Source: Orrella dioscoreae (lineage in GTDB: Bacteria > Pseudomonadota > Gammaproteobacteria > Burkholderiales > Burkholderiaceae_B). Taken from it: a stretch of 64,000 nucleotides of DNA. A program made the translations under genes and the position numbers. Shown one piece after another: positions 26,988-36,137 of the stretch. Numbering within the stretch: position 1 is the stretch's first letter; each line of letters starts with the position of its first letter. The notes under the pieces are model-generated. The model had not been told where the DNA came from, ran no database searches, and was given only the letters and a program-made list of their open reading frames with translations. Where the stretch lies: the NCBI RefSeq assembly GCF_900089455.2, contig NZ_LT907988.1, forward strand, positions 682,001 to 746,000, written 5' to 3'.

Positions 26988-27026
26988 CGAGGGCGGGTGC
27001 CCGGGAATTTTCCTCGGGCGCCCGCC
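26988..27026 (-). other. Hairpin between rnb and tonB
   Basis: GGGCGGGTGCCCGGG and CTCGGGCGCCCGCC form a strong, slightly mismatched hairpin around an AATTTTC loop in the 52-base gap downstream of rnb. It lacks a T-tract on the minus strand, so partial termination or message protection is more likely than full termination. Confidence 0.5.
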
Positions 27027-27030
27027 CGGC

Positions 27031-28926
27031 TCAGGCGGATTCCACCGTCGAGACGTAGCGGCAGTCCAGCGTCAGCGCCAGCTCGTCCGCGCCCAGGATG
27101 TCCAGTTCGACCTCCTGGCCACGTTCCAGTTCGGGCAGGCCGCCCACCCGCGTCACGAAGGGGGCGCACGACAGGCGCACCAGGTCTTCGCGCAGCACCT
27201 GCGCGCGGGTGCGCGTGATGCCTTGCTGCGCCAGCCAGCGCAGGCACCAGTAGCGTTCCAGGTTCGACTGGAACTCGCCCCAGGCGGCGTACTGGGCGTC
27301 GAAGGCGCCGATGATGGCGAAGAGATCCGCGTCGCGCGGCTTGTACGGCGCCACCAGGCGGGCCGACACGCCGTGTTCGGCGGCGGCGATCAACTGGCGC
27401 TGGTTCACCAGGTCGACGTAGCGGCGCAGCGGCGAGGTGCTCCAGGCGTACTGCGGCACGCCGATCGCCTCGTGGGGCAGCGACTGCGTGCTCATGCGCA
27501 CGCGGCCCGCCTGCTGCGAGCGATAGATGCCGGGCACGCCGCACTCGTCCAGCAGGCCGCCCCAGACCCGGTTGGCCAGGATCATGTATTCGGCCACCAG
27601 GCGGTCCAGCGGCGCGTTGCGCTGGCGGGGCACCAGGCGCACGGGCGTGTCGGGATCGTCGGGGTTGCCGTCCAGGTAGAAGCTGTATTCCACCCGCGTG
27701 TTGTTCTCGGTCTTGCCGCGCACGATGTCGCGCTGGGCCGACAGCGCCTGGGCCAGTTGCCAGAGCGGACGCAGCCAGTCGGCGTAGGGCAGCGGCGCGT
27801 CCGGGTCCTGCAGCGCGGCTTCGGTGACCTGCCCGTCCAGCATGTTGTGGCGCAGGTTCTCCTTGACCGTCAGGCGTTCCAGGCGCGTCTCGGTGGCCGC
27901 GATCTCGCCCGTCGCCGGGTCGGCCGTCACGTACAGCGACAGGGCCGGCACGGGGCGGCCCGCTTCCAGCGAGAACGCATCGTTCACCGCATCGGGCTGC
28001 ATGGGGATCTTGTCGCCCGGCATGTAGACCGTGGACAGGCGCGCGCGCGCGAGCTTGTCGAGGTCGCTGTCGCGGGTGACCGCCAGGGCCGGCGCCGCAA
28101 TGTGCACGCCCACGCGAACGCGGCCGTCGGGCAGCACGCTCACGGACAGGGCGTCGTCGATTTCAGTGGTGGTGACATCATCCACCGAATAGGCGGTGAC
28201 CTCGGCCTCGGGCAGGCCGTCGGGCAGGGCGGGCAGGGTGATGTCGCCGAAATCGATGCCGCGCGGGAAATAGGTCGCCAGGAAGCGGCGCTTGTGCAGG
28301 GCCAGCGCATGCGGCCACGCGCCCAGGTCCAGCAGCAGGCGCTCCGGCGTCTTCTGCAGGCGGGTGCAGGCAGCCTCCAGGGCCTTCCAGGGCATGCCGT
28401 TCTTGTCGGGCCGCACCAGCAGGGTTTCGGCGATGGCGCCGATGGCCTCGGGCAGGCGGCCCGCGGCCATGTCGTCGACCCAGCTGGCCTGCTGCTCGGC
28501 GGCCAGGCGCTTCTTCTCCAGCGCGGCCAGCGCCGCTGCCAGGATGTCGGGGGGGGCGGGACGGTAGCGGCCCTTGCCGCGCCGGTGGAAATACACGGGC
28601 GCGCCGTGCAGCGCCAGGATCAGCGCGGCCTTTTCGACGGCGCCGGGGGCATGGCCGTAATAGTCGGCGGCGAATTCCGTGGCGTCGAACTCATCCTGCG
28701 GCGCGCATTCCCACAGGAAGGGCAGGTCGATGCCCTCTGCCTGCTGTTGCGCCTGGGCGATCAACGCGGGGGCGTCGGGCGCGTCGAACTTGAACAGCGC
28801 GCTGGCCGTCTTGATCTTGCTGCGCTTGCCCGACTCCGATTCGACCTGCAGGCTGGCGTCGGCCTCCGACAGGATACGGCCTGCCTTGAAACCGCCGTCT
28901 TCTTCGTAAAACAGATACATCGTCAA
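27031..28926 (-). CDS. rnb: Ribonuclease II family exoribonuclease (RNB)
   Basis: 631 residues; an ATG three bases... two codons later (28920) is an equal start choice. The RNB domain begins with YSVDDVTTTEIDDALSVS (246-263), where D249, D250, D257 and D258 bind the catalytic metal for 3'-5' degradation of single-stranded RNA. The STVYMPGDKIPM segment and the C-terminal STSPLRRYVDLVNQRQL motif (a hallmark of RNB enzymes) are present. The N-terminus is not a classical cold-shock pair. It heads the rnb-tonB-aroE-mtgA minus-strand run. Confidence 0.94.
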   Translation of the reverse strand: MTMYLFYEEDGGFKAGRILSEADASLQVESESGKRSKIKTASALFKFDAPDAPALIAQAQQQAEGIDLPFLWECAPQDEFDATEFAADYYGHAPGAVEKAALILALHGAPVYFHRRGKGRYRPAPPDILAAALAALEKKRLAAEQQASWVDDMAAGRLPEAIGAIAETLLVRPDKNGMPWKALEAACTRLQKTPERLLLDLGAWPHALALHKRRFLATYFPRGIDFGDITLPALPDGLPEAEVTAYSVDDVTTTEIDDALSVSVLPDGRVRVGVHIAAPALAVTRDSDLDKLARARLSTVYMPGDKIPMQPDAVNDAFSLEAGRPVPALSLYVTADPATGEIAATETRLERLTVKENLRHNMLDGQVTEAALQDPDAPLPYADWLRPLWQLAQALSAQRDIVRGKTENNTRVEYSFYLDGNPDDPDTPVRLVPRQRNAPLDRLVAEYMILANRVWGGLLDECGVPGIYRSQQAGRVRMSTQSLPHEAIGVPQYAWSTSPLRRYVDLVNQRQLIAAAEHGVSARLVAPYKPRDADLFAIIGAFDAQYAAWGEFQSNLERYWCLRWLAQQGITRTRAQVLREDLVRLSCAPFVTRVGGLPELERGQEVELDILGADELALTLDCRYVSTVESA

Positions 28927-28975
28927 TGCCTATGGATACCGGGGGGCCGCCGCGCTGGTCGCGGCGAGCGGAGTG

Positions 28976-29602
28976 TCAGGGTGAGGCCGGGGAGGGCGGC
29001 GCCGGCAGGTTCGCGAAGGCCAGCACCAGGGGCAACCAGCGCTCGAAGCCGGAGAGCGCGTGGTCGCCGCCTTCGATGATGTGCTGCCTGCAGCCGGCGG
29101 CGTAGTCGCGCATGTCGCGCCAGTCGAGCACCTCGTCGCCGGTGGCGGCAATGAGGAAATAGCGCTCGGGGCGTGTCAGTCGCGGCACATGCAGGGCGTC
29201 CAGCTCGTCCAGGTATTCGGGCAGGAACGTCATCGGCGCGTCCGAATGATACATCTGGTGCTCGCCGACCTGCGCCGCCAGGGCGCGGGCGGCCAGCACC
29301 GCGGGATTCAGCAGCACGGCCCGGCAGCCCAGCCGCTCGGCCAGCCAGGTGGCGTAGTAGCCGCCCAGCGACGAGCCCACCACCGTCAGCCCGTCGGGCC
29401 CGTCGGGGCAGCCCGGCCAGCGCGGCCCGGCCAGCAGGCTTTCCGCCTCGGCCAGGGCCAGTTGGGCGGCCTCGCGGGGCGACACGGGCAGTTGCGGGCA
29501 ACGCCACCAGCGCTGCATGCCCAGCGCGCTCAGGGTCTTGGCGGTGAGCTGGGCCTTGTAGGACTGGGGCGAGGAGCGAAAGCCGTGTAGATAAAGGAGC
29601 AT
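28976..29602 (-). CDS. YqiA-like alpha/beta hydrolase (esterase)
   Basis: 208 residues. It opens MLLYLHGFRSSPQSYKA, the hallmark of the YqiA/YcfP family. The nucleophile elbow GSSLGG (76-81) has S78; the catalytic His is in EGGDHALSGF (about 183-192), and Asp in ATGDEVLDW. Cytosolic. Its natural ester substrate is unknown. It lies between mpl and rnb on the same strand. Confidence 0.9.
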   Translation of the reverse strand: MLLYLHGFRSSPQSYKAQLTAKTLSALGMQRWWRCPQLPVSPREAAQLALAEAESLLAGPRWPGCPDGPDGLTVVGSSLGGYYATWLAERLGCRAVLLNPAVLAARALAAQVGEHQMYHSDAPMTFLPEYLDELDALHVPRLTRPERYFLIAATGDEVLDWRDMRDYAAGCRQHIIEGGDHALSGFERWLPLVLAFANLPAPPSPASP

Positions 29603-29626
29603 GCCGGGGCCTGTCGTGGAGAGGGG

Positions 29627-30997
29627 TCAGCTTGCCGGCGAGGCCAGCGCGGTGAGCAGCTTGCCGTGGATGCCGCCGAAGCCGCCATTGCTCATGACCA
29701 GCACCTTGTCACCGGCGCGGGCTTCCCGGGCGACCGCCGCCACCAGTGCGTCCAGGTCGTCCCAGCCGCTGGCGCGGCCGCCCAGGGGGGCCAGGACCTG
29801 CGCCGGGTCCCAGCCCAGCGCATGCTTGCCTTCGCGCGCGCCGAAGCAATAGACGCGGTCGGCCAGCGCCAGGGCTTGCGGCAGGCGGGCGGCCATGGTG
29901 CCCAGCTTCATGGTGTTCGAGCGCGGCTCCAGCACCGCCAGGATGCGGGCGTCGCCCACCTGCCGGCGCAGGCCGTCCAGGGTGGTGGCGATGGCGGTGG
30001 GGTGGTGGGCGAAGTCGTCATAGACGGCCACGCCACGCACTTCGCCGCGCAATTCCATGCGGCGCTTCACGCCGCCGAAGGCCGACAGCGCCGCGATCGC
30101 GGTCGCGGGCGCCACGCCCACGTGCTCGGCCGCCGCCAGCGCCGCCAGGGCATTGGCCTGGTTGTGCGCGCCGGTCAACGCCCAGTGGACCTCGCCCACG
30201 GGCCTGCCCGCGTGCAGCACGCGGAAGGACTGTGCGTCCAGCGGCTGGCCTGACCAGCCGGCTTCGTCGCCGATCCGCACGCTTTCCGACCAGCATCCGC
30301 GCGCCAGCACGCGTTCGAGCGCCTCGCAATCCGTGGGCAGCACGATGCGGCCGCTGCCGGGGATCGTGCGCACCAGGTGGTGGAACTGGGTTTCGATGGC
30401 GGCCAGATCGGGGAAGATGTCCGCGTGATCGTATTCAAGATTGTTCAGGATGGCCGTGCGCGGACGGTAGTGCACGAACTTCGAGCGCTTGTCGAAGAAC
30501 GCCGTGTCGTATTCATCCGCCTCGATCACGAAGTGCCGCGCGCCGGGGGCGTGTCGGGCCGAGACTTTCAGGTCGCTGGCCACGCCGCCGATCAGGAAGT
30601 CGGGCGCCAGGCCCGCGTATTCCAGGATCCAGGCCAGCATCGAACTGGTGGTCGTCTTGCCGTGGGTGCCGGCCACGGCCAGGACGTGGCGCTGGCGCAG
30701 CACGTGCTCGCCCAGCCATTGCGGACCGGAGGTATAGGCCGCGCCGGATTCCAGGATGGCCTCCATGAGCGGATTGCCGCGCGAGACCACGTTGCCGATG
30801 ACGTACAGGTCGGGCTTGAGCGCCAGCTGGTCGGGGCTGAAGCCCTCGATCAGGTCGATGCCCTGTTCCGCGAGCTGCGTGCTCATGGGGGGGTAGACCC
30901 CGGCGTCGCAGCCGGTCACGCGATGTCCCGCGGCGCGGGCGATCAGGGCCAGTCCGCCCATGAACGTGCCGCAGATCCCTAATATGTGCAGATGCAT
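29627..30997 (-). CDS. mpl: UDP-N-acetylmuramate:L-alanyl-gamma-D-glutamyl-meso-diaminopimelate ligase
   Basis: 456 residues. Mpl reattaches recycled tripeptide to UDP-MurNAc. The N-terminal Rossmann motif GICGTFMGG (7-15) and the Mur-ligase P-loop GTHGKTTTSS (110-119) are present, followed by YDDFAHHPTAI, which is the usual Mur-ligase central motif. The N-terminal sequence with ICGTFMG distinguishes Mpl from MurC. anmK (56663-57784) in this window is another peptidoglycan recycling gene. Confidence 0.95.
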   Translation of the reverse strand: MHLHILGICGTFMGGLALIARAAGHRVTGCDAGVYPPMSTQLAEQGIDLIEGFSPDQLALKPDLYVIGNVVSRGNPLMEAILESGAAYTSGPQWLGEHVLRQRHVLAVAGTHGKTTTSSMLAWILEYAGLAPDFLIGGVASDLKVSARHAPGARHFVIEADEYDTAFFDKRSKFVHYRPRTAILNNLEYDHADIFPDLAAIETQFHHLVRTIPGSGRIVLPTDCEALERVLARGCWSESVRIGDEAGWSGQPLDAQSFRVLHAGRPVGEVHWALTGAHNQANALAALAAAEHVGVAPATAIAALSAFGGVKRRMELRGEVRGVAVYDDFAHHPTAIATTLDGLRRQVGDARILAVLEPRSNTMKLGTMAARLPQALALADRVYCFGAREGKHALGWDPAQVLAPLGGRASGWDDLDALVAAVAREARAGDKVLVMSNGGFGGIHGKLLTALASPAS

Positions 30998-31046
30998 GGA
31001 AACCTCCGGCCTGCATTGTAGTGGCCCGGGCGGTTATCATTCGCGC

Positions 31047-31595
31047 ATGAAACGTCGAGTCTTTCTTTCCGGCGCCCTGGGCGTGGCCGCCATGATTGGC
31101 GGAGGCTGGTTCGCCTGGCGCGAGTCCTCCCGCATGGGGCCGGGCGCCGAGCGCGCCGCCCCGGGCACGGCCGCGGCGGCCGCGCCGACAGACCTCTATG
31201 CGCTGACCTTGCCTGACCTGTCCGGCAAGCCCGTCGCCATGGAAAGCTTCCGCGGCAAGCCGATGCTGGTCAACTTCTGGGCCACCTGGTGCCCCCCCTG
31301 TGTCAAGGAAATGCCCGACCTGGACGCCTTGCACAAGAAATATCCGGGCGTGCACTTTGTCGGCATCGGCATCGATTCCGCGGACAACATGCGCGCATTT
31401 TCCGAAAAGGTGCCGGTGGGGTATCCCCTGCTGGTCGCGGGGCATGGCGGTATCGATATTGTCAGGGGGCTGGGCAACGCCGCAGGCGGGCTGCCTTTTA
31501 CGCTCATTTTCGACGCAGATGGGACGGTATCCCGCAAGGTTCTGGGGCAGATCAACCCCGATGACCTGGCCCGTTCGCTAGATCGGTACACCTAG
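31047..31595 (+). CDS. TlpA/ResA-like thiol-disulfide reductase, possibly Tat-exported
   Basis: 182 residues from the ATG at 31047. The N-terminus MKRRVFLSGALGVAA resembles a twin-arginine signal (RRxFL), followed by a hydrophobic stretch to about residue 24; it may act as an uncleaved anchor. The thioredoxin fold has WCPPC at 81-85 and a cis-Pro in GGLPFT. Such proteins reduce apocytochrome c or other periplasmic thiols. It starts divergently from mpl, 49 bases apart, and precedes aroQ. Confidence 0.9.
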   Translation: MKRRVFLSGALGVAAMIGGGWFAWRESSRMGPGAERAAPGTAAAAAPTDLYALTLPDLSGKPVAMESFRGKPMLVNFWATWCPPCVKEMPDLDALHKKYPGVHFVGIGIDSADNMRAFSEKVPVGYPLLVAGHGGIDIVRGLGNAAGGLPFTLIFDADGTVSRKVLGQINPDDLARSLDRYT

Positions 31596-31664
31596 TTGTC
31601 ACGATGGACAACAAGCCCCGTTTTGACGTAAAAAAACGGTCTATCGTTAACTTCTGCCGACAAA

Positions 31665-32099
31665 ATGGCGCAACGCATCCTGGTTCTCAACGGTCCCAAC
31701 CTCAATCTGCTGGGCACGCGGGAACCGCAACTTTACGGCAGCGTCACGCTGGCGCAGGTCGATGAGCGGCTTGCCGTCCTTGGCCGGGAGTTGGGCGTTT
31801 CCGTCGAAAGCGCCCAGTCCAATCACGAAGGAGAGTTGGTCGACCGGATCCAGCGCGCGGCGCGCGAGTCGGTCGAGTTCATCATCATCAATGCCGGCGC
31901 CTACACGCACACCAGCGTGGCATTGAGGGACGCATTGGCTGGCGTGGCCATCCCGTTCATCGAGGTTCACGTCTCCAACGTCTACAAGCGCGAGCCCTTC
32001 CGCCACCACTCCTATCTGTCCGACCAGGCGGTGGGTGTCGTGGCGGGCCTGGGCACGTTTGGCTACGAAGCCGCCCTGCGTTACGCCGTGGCGTACTGA
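31665..32099 (+). CDS. aroQ: 3-dehydroquinate dehydratase, type II
   Basis: 144 residues, standard length. It dehydrates 3-dehydroquinate in the shikimate pathway. All usual catalytic residues are present: R18 and Y24 on the loop [10 protein letters not shown]76, H82 in AYTHTS, D89, H102 in EVHVSN, and the REPFRHHSY motif. It is therefore the housekeeping AroQ, unlike the altered paralogue at 19653-20129. It lies directly before accB, a conserved proteobacterial arrangement. Confidence 0.97.
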   Translation: MAQRILVLNGPNLNLLGTREPQLYGSVTLAQVDERLAVLGRELGVSVESAQSNHEGELVDRIQRAARESVEFIIINAGAYTHTSVALRDALAGVAIPFIEVHVSNVYKREPFRHHSYLSDQAVGVVAGLGTFGYEAALRYAVAY

Positions 32100-32104
32100 T
32101 CTCC

Positions 32105-32124
32105 GGCGTGGCACCTGCCACGCC
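32105..32124 (+). other. Hairpin between aroQ and accB
   Basis: GGCGTGGC-ACCT-GCCACGCC is a perfect 8-base stem with a 4-base loop just after the aroQ stop. A T-rich stretch starts about 12 bases later, so it could be a weak terminator or attenuator that sets accB-accC apart from aroQ. Confidence 0.5.
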
Positions 32125-32195
32125 TTGCTCGTTTCAATTTTTCTGTGGCGTCCCGTCCGGCGGGTAGCGGCCACGCACTTTATGGAAAGTCTTGT

Positions 32196-32651
32196 ATGGA
32201 TCTCCGAAAACTCAAAACCCTGATCGACCTCGTGGCGGAATCGGGCATCGCCGAACTCGAGATCACTGAGGGCGAGGGCAAGGTTCGCATCGTCAAGTTC
32301 TCGCAACCCGCCGCCACGCCGCAGCCCATCTACGCCCAGGCGCCCGTCGTCGCGGCCGGCGCCCCCGCCGCCGCCCCGGCCGAAGCCGCCGCGCCCGCTG
32401 CGCCGGCAGTGCCCCAGGGCCACCTGGTGAAGGCGCCCATGGTCGGCACCTTCTACCGCGCGCCCAACCCCGGCGCGCAGCCTTTCGTCGAAGTCGGCCA
32501 GACCGTCAAGGAAGGCGACGCCCTCTGCATCATCGAAGCGATGAAGCTGCTCAACGAAATCGAAGCCGACAAGTCCGGCGTCATCAAGGAAATCCTGATC
32601 GAGAACGGCGAGCCCGTCGAGTACGGCCAACCCTTGTTCGTGATTGGTTGA
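32196..32651 (+). CDS. accB: Acetyl-CoA carboxylase biotin carboxyl carrier protein
   Basis: 151 residues from the ATG at 32196. The biotinyl domain contains EAMKL at 114-118 with biotin-accepting K117, and the [15 protein letters not shown] segment with the thumb loop typical of AccB. An Ala/Pro-rich linker (about 36-75) joins the N-terminal helical part. It carries CO2 between AccC and the carboxyltransferase AccAD. Only one base separates it from accC. Confidence 0.97.
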   Translation: MDLRKLKTLIDLVAESGIAELEITEGEGKVRIVKFSQPAATPQPIYAQAPVVAAGAPAAAPAEAAAPAAPAVPQGHLVKAPMVGTFYRAPNPGAQPFVEVGQTVKEGDALCIIEAMKLLNEIEADKSGVIKEILIENGEPVEYGQPLFVIG

Positions 32652-32652
32652 T

Positions 32653-33999
32653 ATGTTCGAAAAAATCCTTATTGCCAACCGTGGCGAGATTGCCCTGCGC
32701 ATCCAGCGTGCGTGCCGGGAGCTGGGCATCAAGACCGTGGTGGTGCATTCCGAGGCGGACCGCGAGGCCAAGTACGTCCGCCTGGCCGACGAGTCCGTCT
32801 GCATCGGGCCGGCGCCGTCGCGCGACAGCTACCTGAACATGCCGGCCATCATTTCGGCCGCCGAAGTCACCGACGCTGAAGCCATCCACCCCGGCTACGG
32901 CTTTCTCTCCGAGAACGCCGATTTCGCCGAGCGCGTGGAAAAGAGCGGTTTCGTCTTCATCGGCCCGCGCCCCGAGACCATTCGCCTGATGGGCGACAAG
33001 GTCAGCGCCAAGCACGCCATGATCGAAGCCGGCGTGCCCGTGGTGCCCGGCTCGGAAGGCGCGCTGCCCGACGACCCCCAGGAAGTCCTGCGCATCGCGC
33101 GTGAAGTCGGCTACCCGGTCATCATCAAGGCCGCCGGTGGCGGTGGCGGCCGCGGCATGCGCGTGGTCTACACCGAAGCAGCGCTGCTGAACGCGGTCAC
33201 CATGACCAAGTCGGAAGCGGGCGCCGCGTTCAACAACCCCGAGGTCTACCTCGAGAAGTTCCTCGAGAACCCGCGCCACGTCGAGATCCAGGTGCTGGCC
33301 GACGGCGGCCGCAACGCCGTCTGGCTGGGCGAGCGCGACTGCTCCATGCAGCGCCGCCACCAGAAGGTCATCGAGGAAGCGCCGGCCCCCGGCATCACCC
33401 GCCGCCTCATCGAGCGCATCGGCGACCGCTGCGCGGATGCCTGCCGCAAGATGGGCTACCGCGGCGCGGGCACCTTCGAGTTCCTGTTCGAGAACGGCGA
33501 GTTCTACTTCATCGAGATGAACACGCGCGTCCAGGTCGAGCACCCGGTCACCGAGCTCATCACGGGCGTGGACATCGTCCAGCAGCAGATCCTGATCGCC
33601 GCCGGCGAGAAGTTCCTGCTGCGCCAGCGCGACATCGCGTTCAAGGGCCACTCGATCGAGTGCCGCATCAACGCCGAAGATCCTTTCCGCTTCACGCCCA
33701 GCCCCGGCCGCATCACCAACTGGCACGTGCCGGGCGGCCCGGGCGTGCGGATCGACTCGCACGTCTACAACGGCTATTTCGTCCCGCCCAACTACGACTC
33801 GATGATCGCCAAGGTCATCACCTATGGCGACACGCGTGAGCAGGCGCTCGCGCGCATGCGCATCGCGCTGTCCGAAATGGTGGTCGAGGGCATCTCCACC
33901 AACATTGCGCTGCACCGCGAGTTGCTGCAGGATGCCCGCTTCATCGAAGGCGGCACCAGCATCCACTACCTGGAGCACAAGCTGGAACAACGTCCGTAG
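32653..33999 (+). CDS. accC: Biotin carboxylase subunit of acetyl-CoA carboxylase
   Basis: 448 residues, usual length. It carboxylates biotin on AccB using ATP and bicarbonate. The N-terminal [10 protein letters not shown], the ATP-grasp glycine loop [12 protein letters not shown] (159-170), and the [14 protein letters not shown] catalytic segment (about 288-301) are visible. The ATG at 32653 follows accB by one base. accA and accD are not in the window. Confidence 0.97.
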   Translation: MFEKILIANRGEIALRIQRACRELGIKTVVVHSEADREAKYVRLADESVCIGPAPSRDSYLNMPAIISAAEVTDAEAIHPGYGFLSENADFAERVEKSGFVFIGPRPETIRLMGDKVSAKHAMIEAGVPVVPGSEGALPDDPQEVLRIAREVGYPVIIKAAGGGGGRGMRVVYTEAALLNAVTMTKSEAGAAFNNPEVYLEKFLENPRHVEIQVLADGGRNAVWLGERDCSMQRRHQKVIEEAPAPGITRRLIERIGDRCADACRKMGYRGAGTFEFLFENGEFYFIEMNTRVQVEHPVTELITGVDIVQQQILIAAGEKFLLRQRDIAFKGHSIECRINAEDPFRFTPSPGRITNWHVPGGPGVRIDSHVYNGYFVPPNYDSMIAKVITYGDTREQALARMRIALSEMVVEGISTNIALHRELLQDARFIEGGTSIHYLEHKLEQRP

Positions 34000-34000
34000 C

Positions 34001-34085
34001 GGTCCCCCCCGAAGCGCCTGCGGCGCTTCCCCCCCAGGGGGCGCCACTGGCGGACCGGCAGAGCCGGCTCCGCGGTGGCCCGGAT
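34001..34085. repeat. Intergenic REP-like palindromic element
   Basis: Between accC and prmA, a GAAGCGCC-TGC-GGCGCTTC hairpin (34011-34029) is bracketed by runs of C and G. It is followed by a second compound hairpin whose outer arms GCCACTGGCGGA and TCCGCGGTGGC (about 34042-34079) enclose CCGGC-AGA-GCCGG. I recall elements of this form dispersed in Bordetella and related genomes; only one copy is in this window. Confidence 0.6.
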
Positions 34086-34146
34086 CGGAGACGCAGGCGC
34101 TTATGCCGGGTGGATCGTCCACCTGGTTTGATGATGGAAAAACACT

Positions 34147-35058
34147 ATGCGTGAACTGGTGCTGTCCTGCCCGGGAGACCTGGCCGAAGCCTGGTCCGAC
34201 GCGCTGCTCGAAGCTGGCGCCCTGTCCGTGTCCGTCGAGGATGCCGACAGCGACACCGATGCCGAGAAACCCCTGTTTGGCGAGCCTGGCCTGGAACCCG
34301 AGACCCTGGCCTGGGATCGCAACCGCGTCGTGGCGCTGTTGCCCGATGGCGCGGACCCCGCCCAACTGATCGAAGCCGCCCTGCTCGATAGCGGCGTGCC
34401 GGCCGAGGCCGTGCGCGACTGGCATCTGCGCGACGTGCCGGATGCCGATTGGGTGCGATTGACCCAATCGCAGTTCGGCCCCATCCACGTGGGCGAGCGC
34501 ATCCTCATCGTGCCGAGCTGGCACGCCGACGAGGTGCCCGCGCCGCAGGCCTCCGACACGCGCATCGCCATCCAGCTGGATCCGGGCCTGGCATTCGGCA
34601 CCGGCAGCCATCCCACCACCCATCTTTGCCTGGAATGGCTGGCCGAGTGCCTGCCGCAAGGCGCGACGGTGCTGGATTATGGCTGCGGCTCGGGCATTCT
34701 TGCCATCGCGGCCCGCAAGCTGGGCGCAGGCCTCACGCGCGGCATCGACATCGACGAGCAGGCAGTGCAAGCCACGCTGGACAATGCCGGCGTCAACGGC
34801 GTGGCTGTCCTGGCGGCGTTGCCCGATGGCTTGCCCGACGGCCAGAGCGACGTGGTCGTGGCCAACATCCTCTCCAATCCGCTCAAGGTGCTGGCGCCCA
34901 TGCTGGCCGGCCGCGTGGCCTCGGGCGGCCATCTGGTGCTGTCCGGCGTGCTGGCCCGCCAGGCCGAGGAGGTCGCCGCCGCGTATGCGCCCTGGATTGC
35001 CCTGTCCGTCTGGCAGACCCGCGATGGCTGGGTTTGCCTGCACGGCCAGCGAAGCTAG
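34147..35058 (+). CDS. prmA: Ribosomal protein L11 methyltransferase
   Basis: 303 residues. It trimethylates ribosomal protein L11. The N-terminal substrate-recognition domain (about 1-95) precedes the SAM-dependent methyltransferase domain. [18 protein letters not shown] (148-165) and the SAM motif [13 protein letters not shown] (176-188) are typical, with [10 protein letters not shown] carrying the NPPY-like position. It follows accC after a repeat-containing gap of 147 bases, a conserved neighbourhood. Confidence 0.95.
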   Translation: MRELVLSCPGDLAEAWSDALLEAGALSVSVEDADSDTDAEKPLFGEPGLEPETLAWDRNRVVALLPDGADPAQLIEAALLDSGVPAEAVRDWHLRDVPDADWVRLTQSQFGPIHVGERILIVPSWHADEVPAPQASDTRIAIQLDPGLAFGTGSHPTTHLCLEWLAECLPQGATVLDYGCGSGILAIAARKLGAGLTRGIDIDEQAVQATLDNAGVNGVAVLAALPDGLPDGQSDVVVANILSNPLKVLAPMLAGRVASGGHLVLSGVLARQAEEVAAAYAPWIALSVWQTRDGWVCLHGQRS

Positions 35059-35081
35059 GCCGCGGGCCGGGACGCATCCCG

Positions 35082-36125
35082 ATGGTCATGAACACCCGTT
35101 GCCCGCAATGCGGCGCCACCTTCAAGGTACAGGCCGAGCAGTTGCGCCTGCGCGGCGGGCTGGTGCGTTGCGGCAATTGCGCGGCGGTGTTCGACGGCTA
35201 TGCCTGCCTGACGTCGGCCGATGAGCCCCTGCCTCGCAGGCAGCCGCCGGCGGTCCTGCGCAATCGCGCCGACATGTTGCGCCACAGCGCGCAGCGCGAG
35301 CAGGACGGTGCGTTGGACGATGACGACGAGGCCATGGCGCCGGATCGCGCGCGCGAACCCGCCATGTTCCTGCCCGATGGCGCGCCACCTTCCTCGGCGG
35401 CGCCTTTCGTGTGGCGCACGCGCCGCGTGGAGGCACCCGCGGCGGGCGCGAACCTGCAGGCCGCGGACGGCGAGGACAGCCCTATCCTTGCGCGGATGCC
35501 GGAAGATGACGGCTTCGCGCCAAGGCCGGCCGATGGCATCTATCCGGGCCGCGATCCCGTTGCCGCGCCGTCGCCCGCCTTTCTCGACGACGACCTGCTG
35601 CAGCGCGCGCGGCTGCGCCGCCAGCTTTGGGGCTGGGCATGCGTGCTCGCCCTGCTGCTCGCGGTGGGGCAGGGCCTGCTCGTCTATCGCACGCAACTGG
35701 CCCTGGCCGTCCCTACGTTGCGTCCGGCCCTGGAACTGCTGTGCCAGCCTTTGCAATGCAAGGTGGGCTATGCTCGCCGGGCCGAGCGCATCTCCATCAT
35801 GTCGTCGTCGCTGCAGCCGCCGCCCGCCGGATCGGCGGGGGCGAACGAGTCCGGGCGCCCCGATACCGGGCGTCCCGACCTCATCCTGCATGTGGTGTTG
35901 CGCAATCGTTATACCCAGCCGCAGGAGTGGCCCGCGCTCATGCTGAGCCTGACCGACCTGTCCGACACGGTCGTGGCGCGCCGCATGCTGACCGCCGCCG
36001 ACTACCTGCCGGGCGGGCGGCAGCGCGGACCGTTGGCCGCGGGCGAGGAGGTCACGCTTGCCGTGCCGCTGCGCACCGGTGGCCTGTCCGTCAATGGTTA
36101 CCAAATCGATAAATTCTTTCCCTGA
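35082..36125 (+). CDS. Zinc-ribbon DUF3426 family membrane protein
   Basis: 347 residues; ATGs at 35082 and 35088 are both possible. The N-terminal MJ0042-type zinc ribbon has C7, C10, C30 and C33. A long low-complexity acidic/Pro linker follows, then one membrane segment (about 181-200), and a C-terminal DUF3426 domain with PTLRPALELLCQPLQCKV and a beta-rich FxxG-like end. The family is common after prmA in betaproteobacteria. Function unknown. Confidence 0.9.
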   Translation: MVMNTRCPQCGATFKVQAEQLRLRGGLVRCGNCAAVFDGYACLTSADEPLPRRQPPAVLRNRADMLRHSAQREQDGALDDDDEAMAPDRAREPAMFLPDGAPPSSAAPFVWRTRRVEAPAAGANLQAADGEDSPILARMPEDDGFAPRPADGIYPGRDPVAAPSPAFLDDDLLQRARLRRQLWGWACVLALLLAVGQGLLVYRTQLALAVPTLRPALELLCQPLQCKVGYARRAERISIMSSSLQPPPAGSAGANESGRPDTGRPDLILHVVLRNRYTQPQEWPALMLSLTDLSDTVVARRMLTAADYLPGGRQRGPLAAGEEVTLAVPLRTGGLSVNGYQIDKFFP

Positions 36126-36137
36126 GGTCTATCCAGC

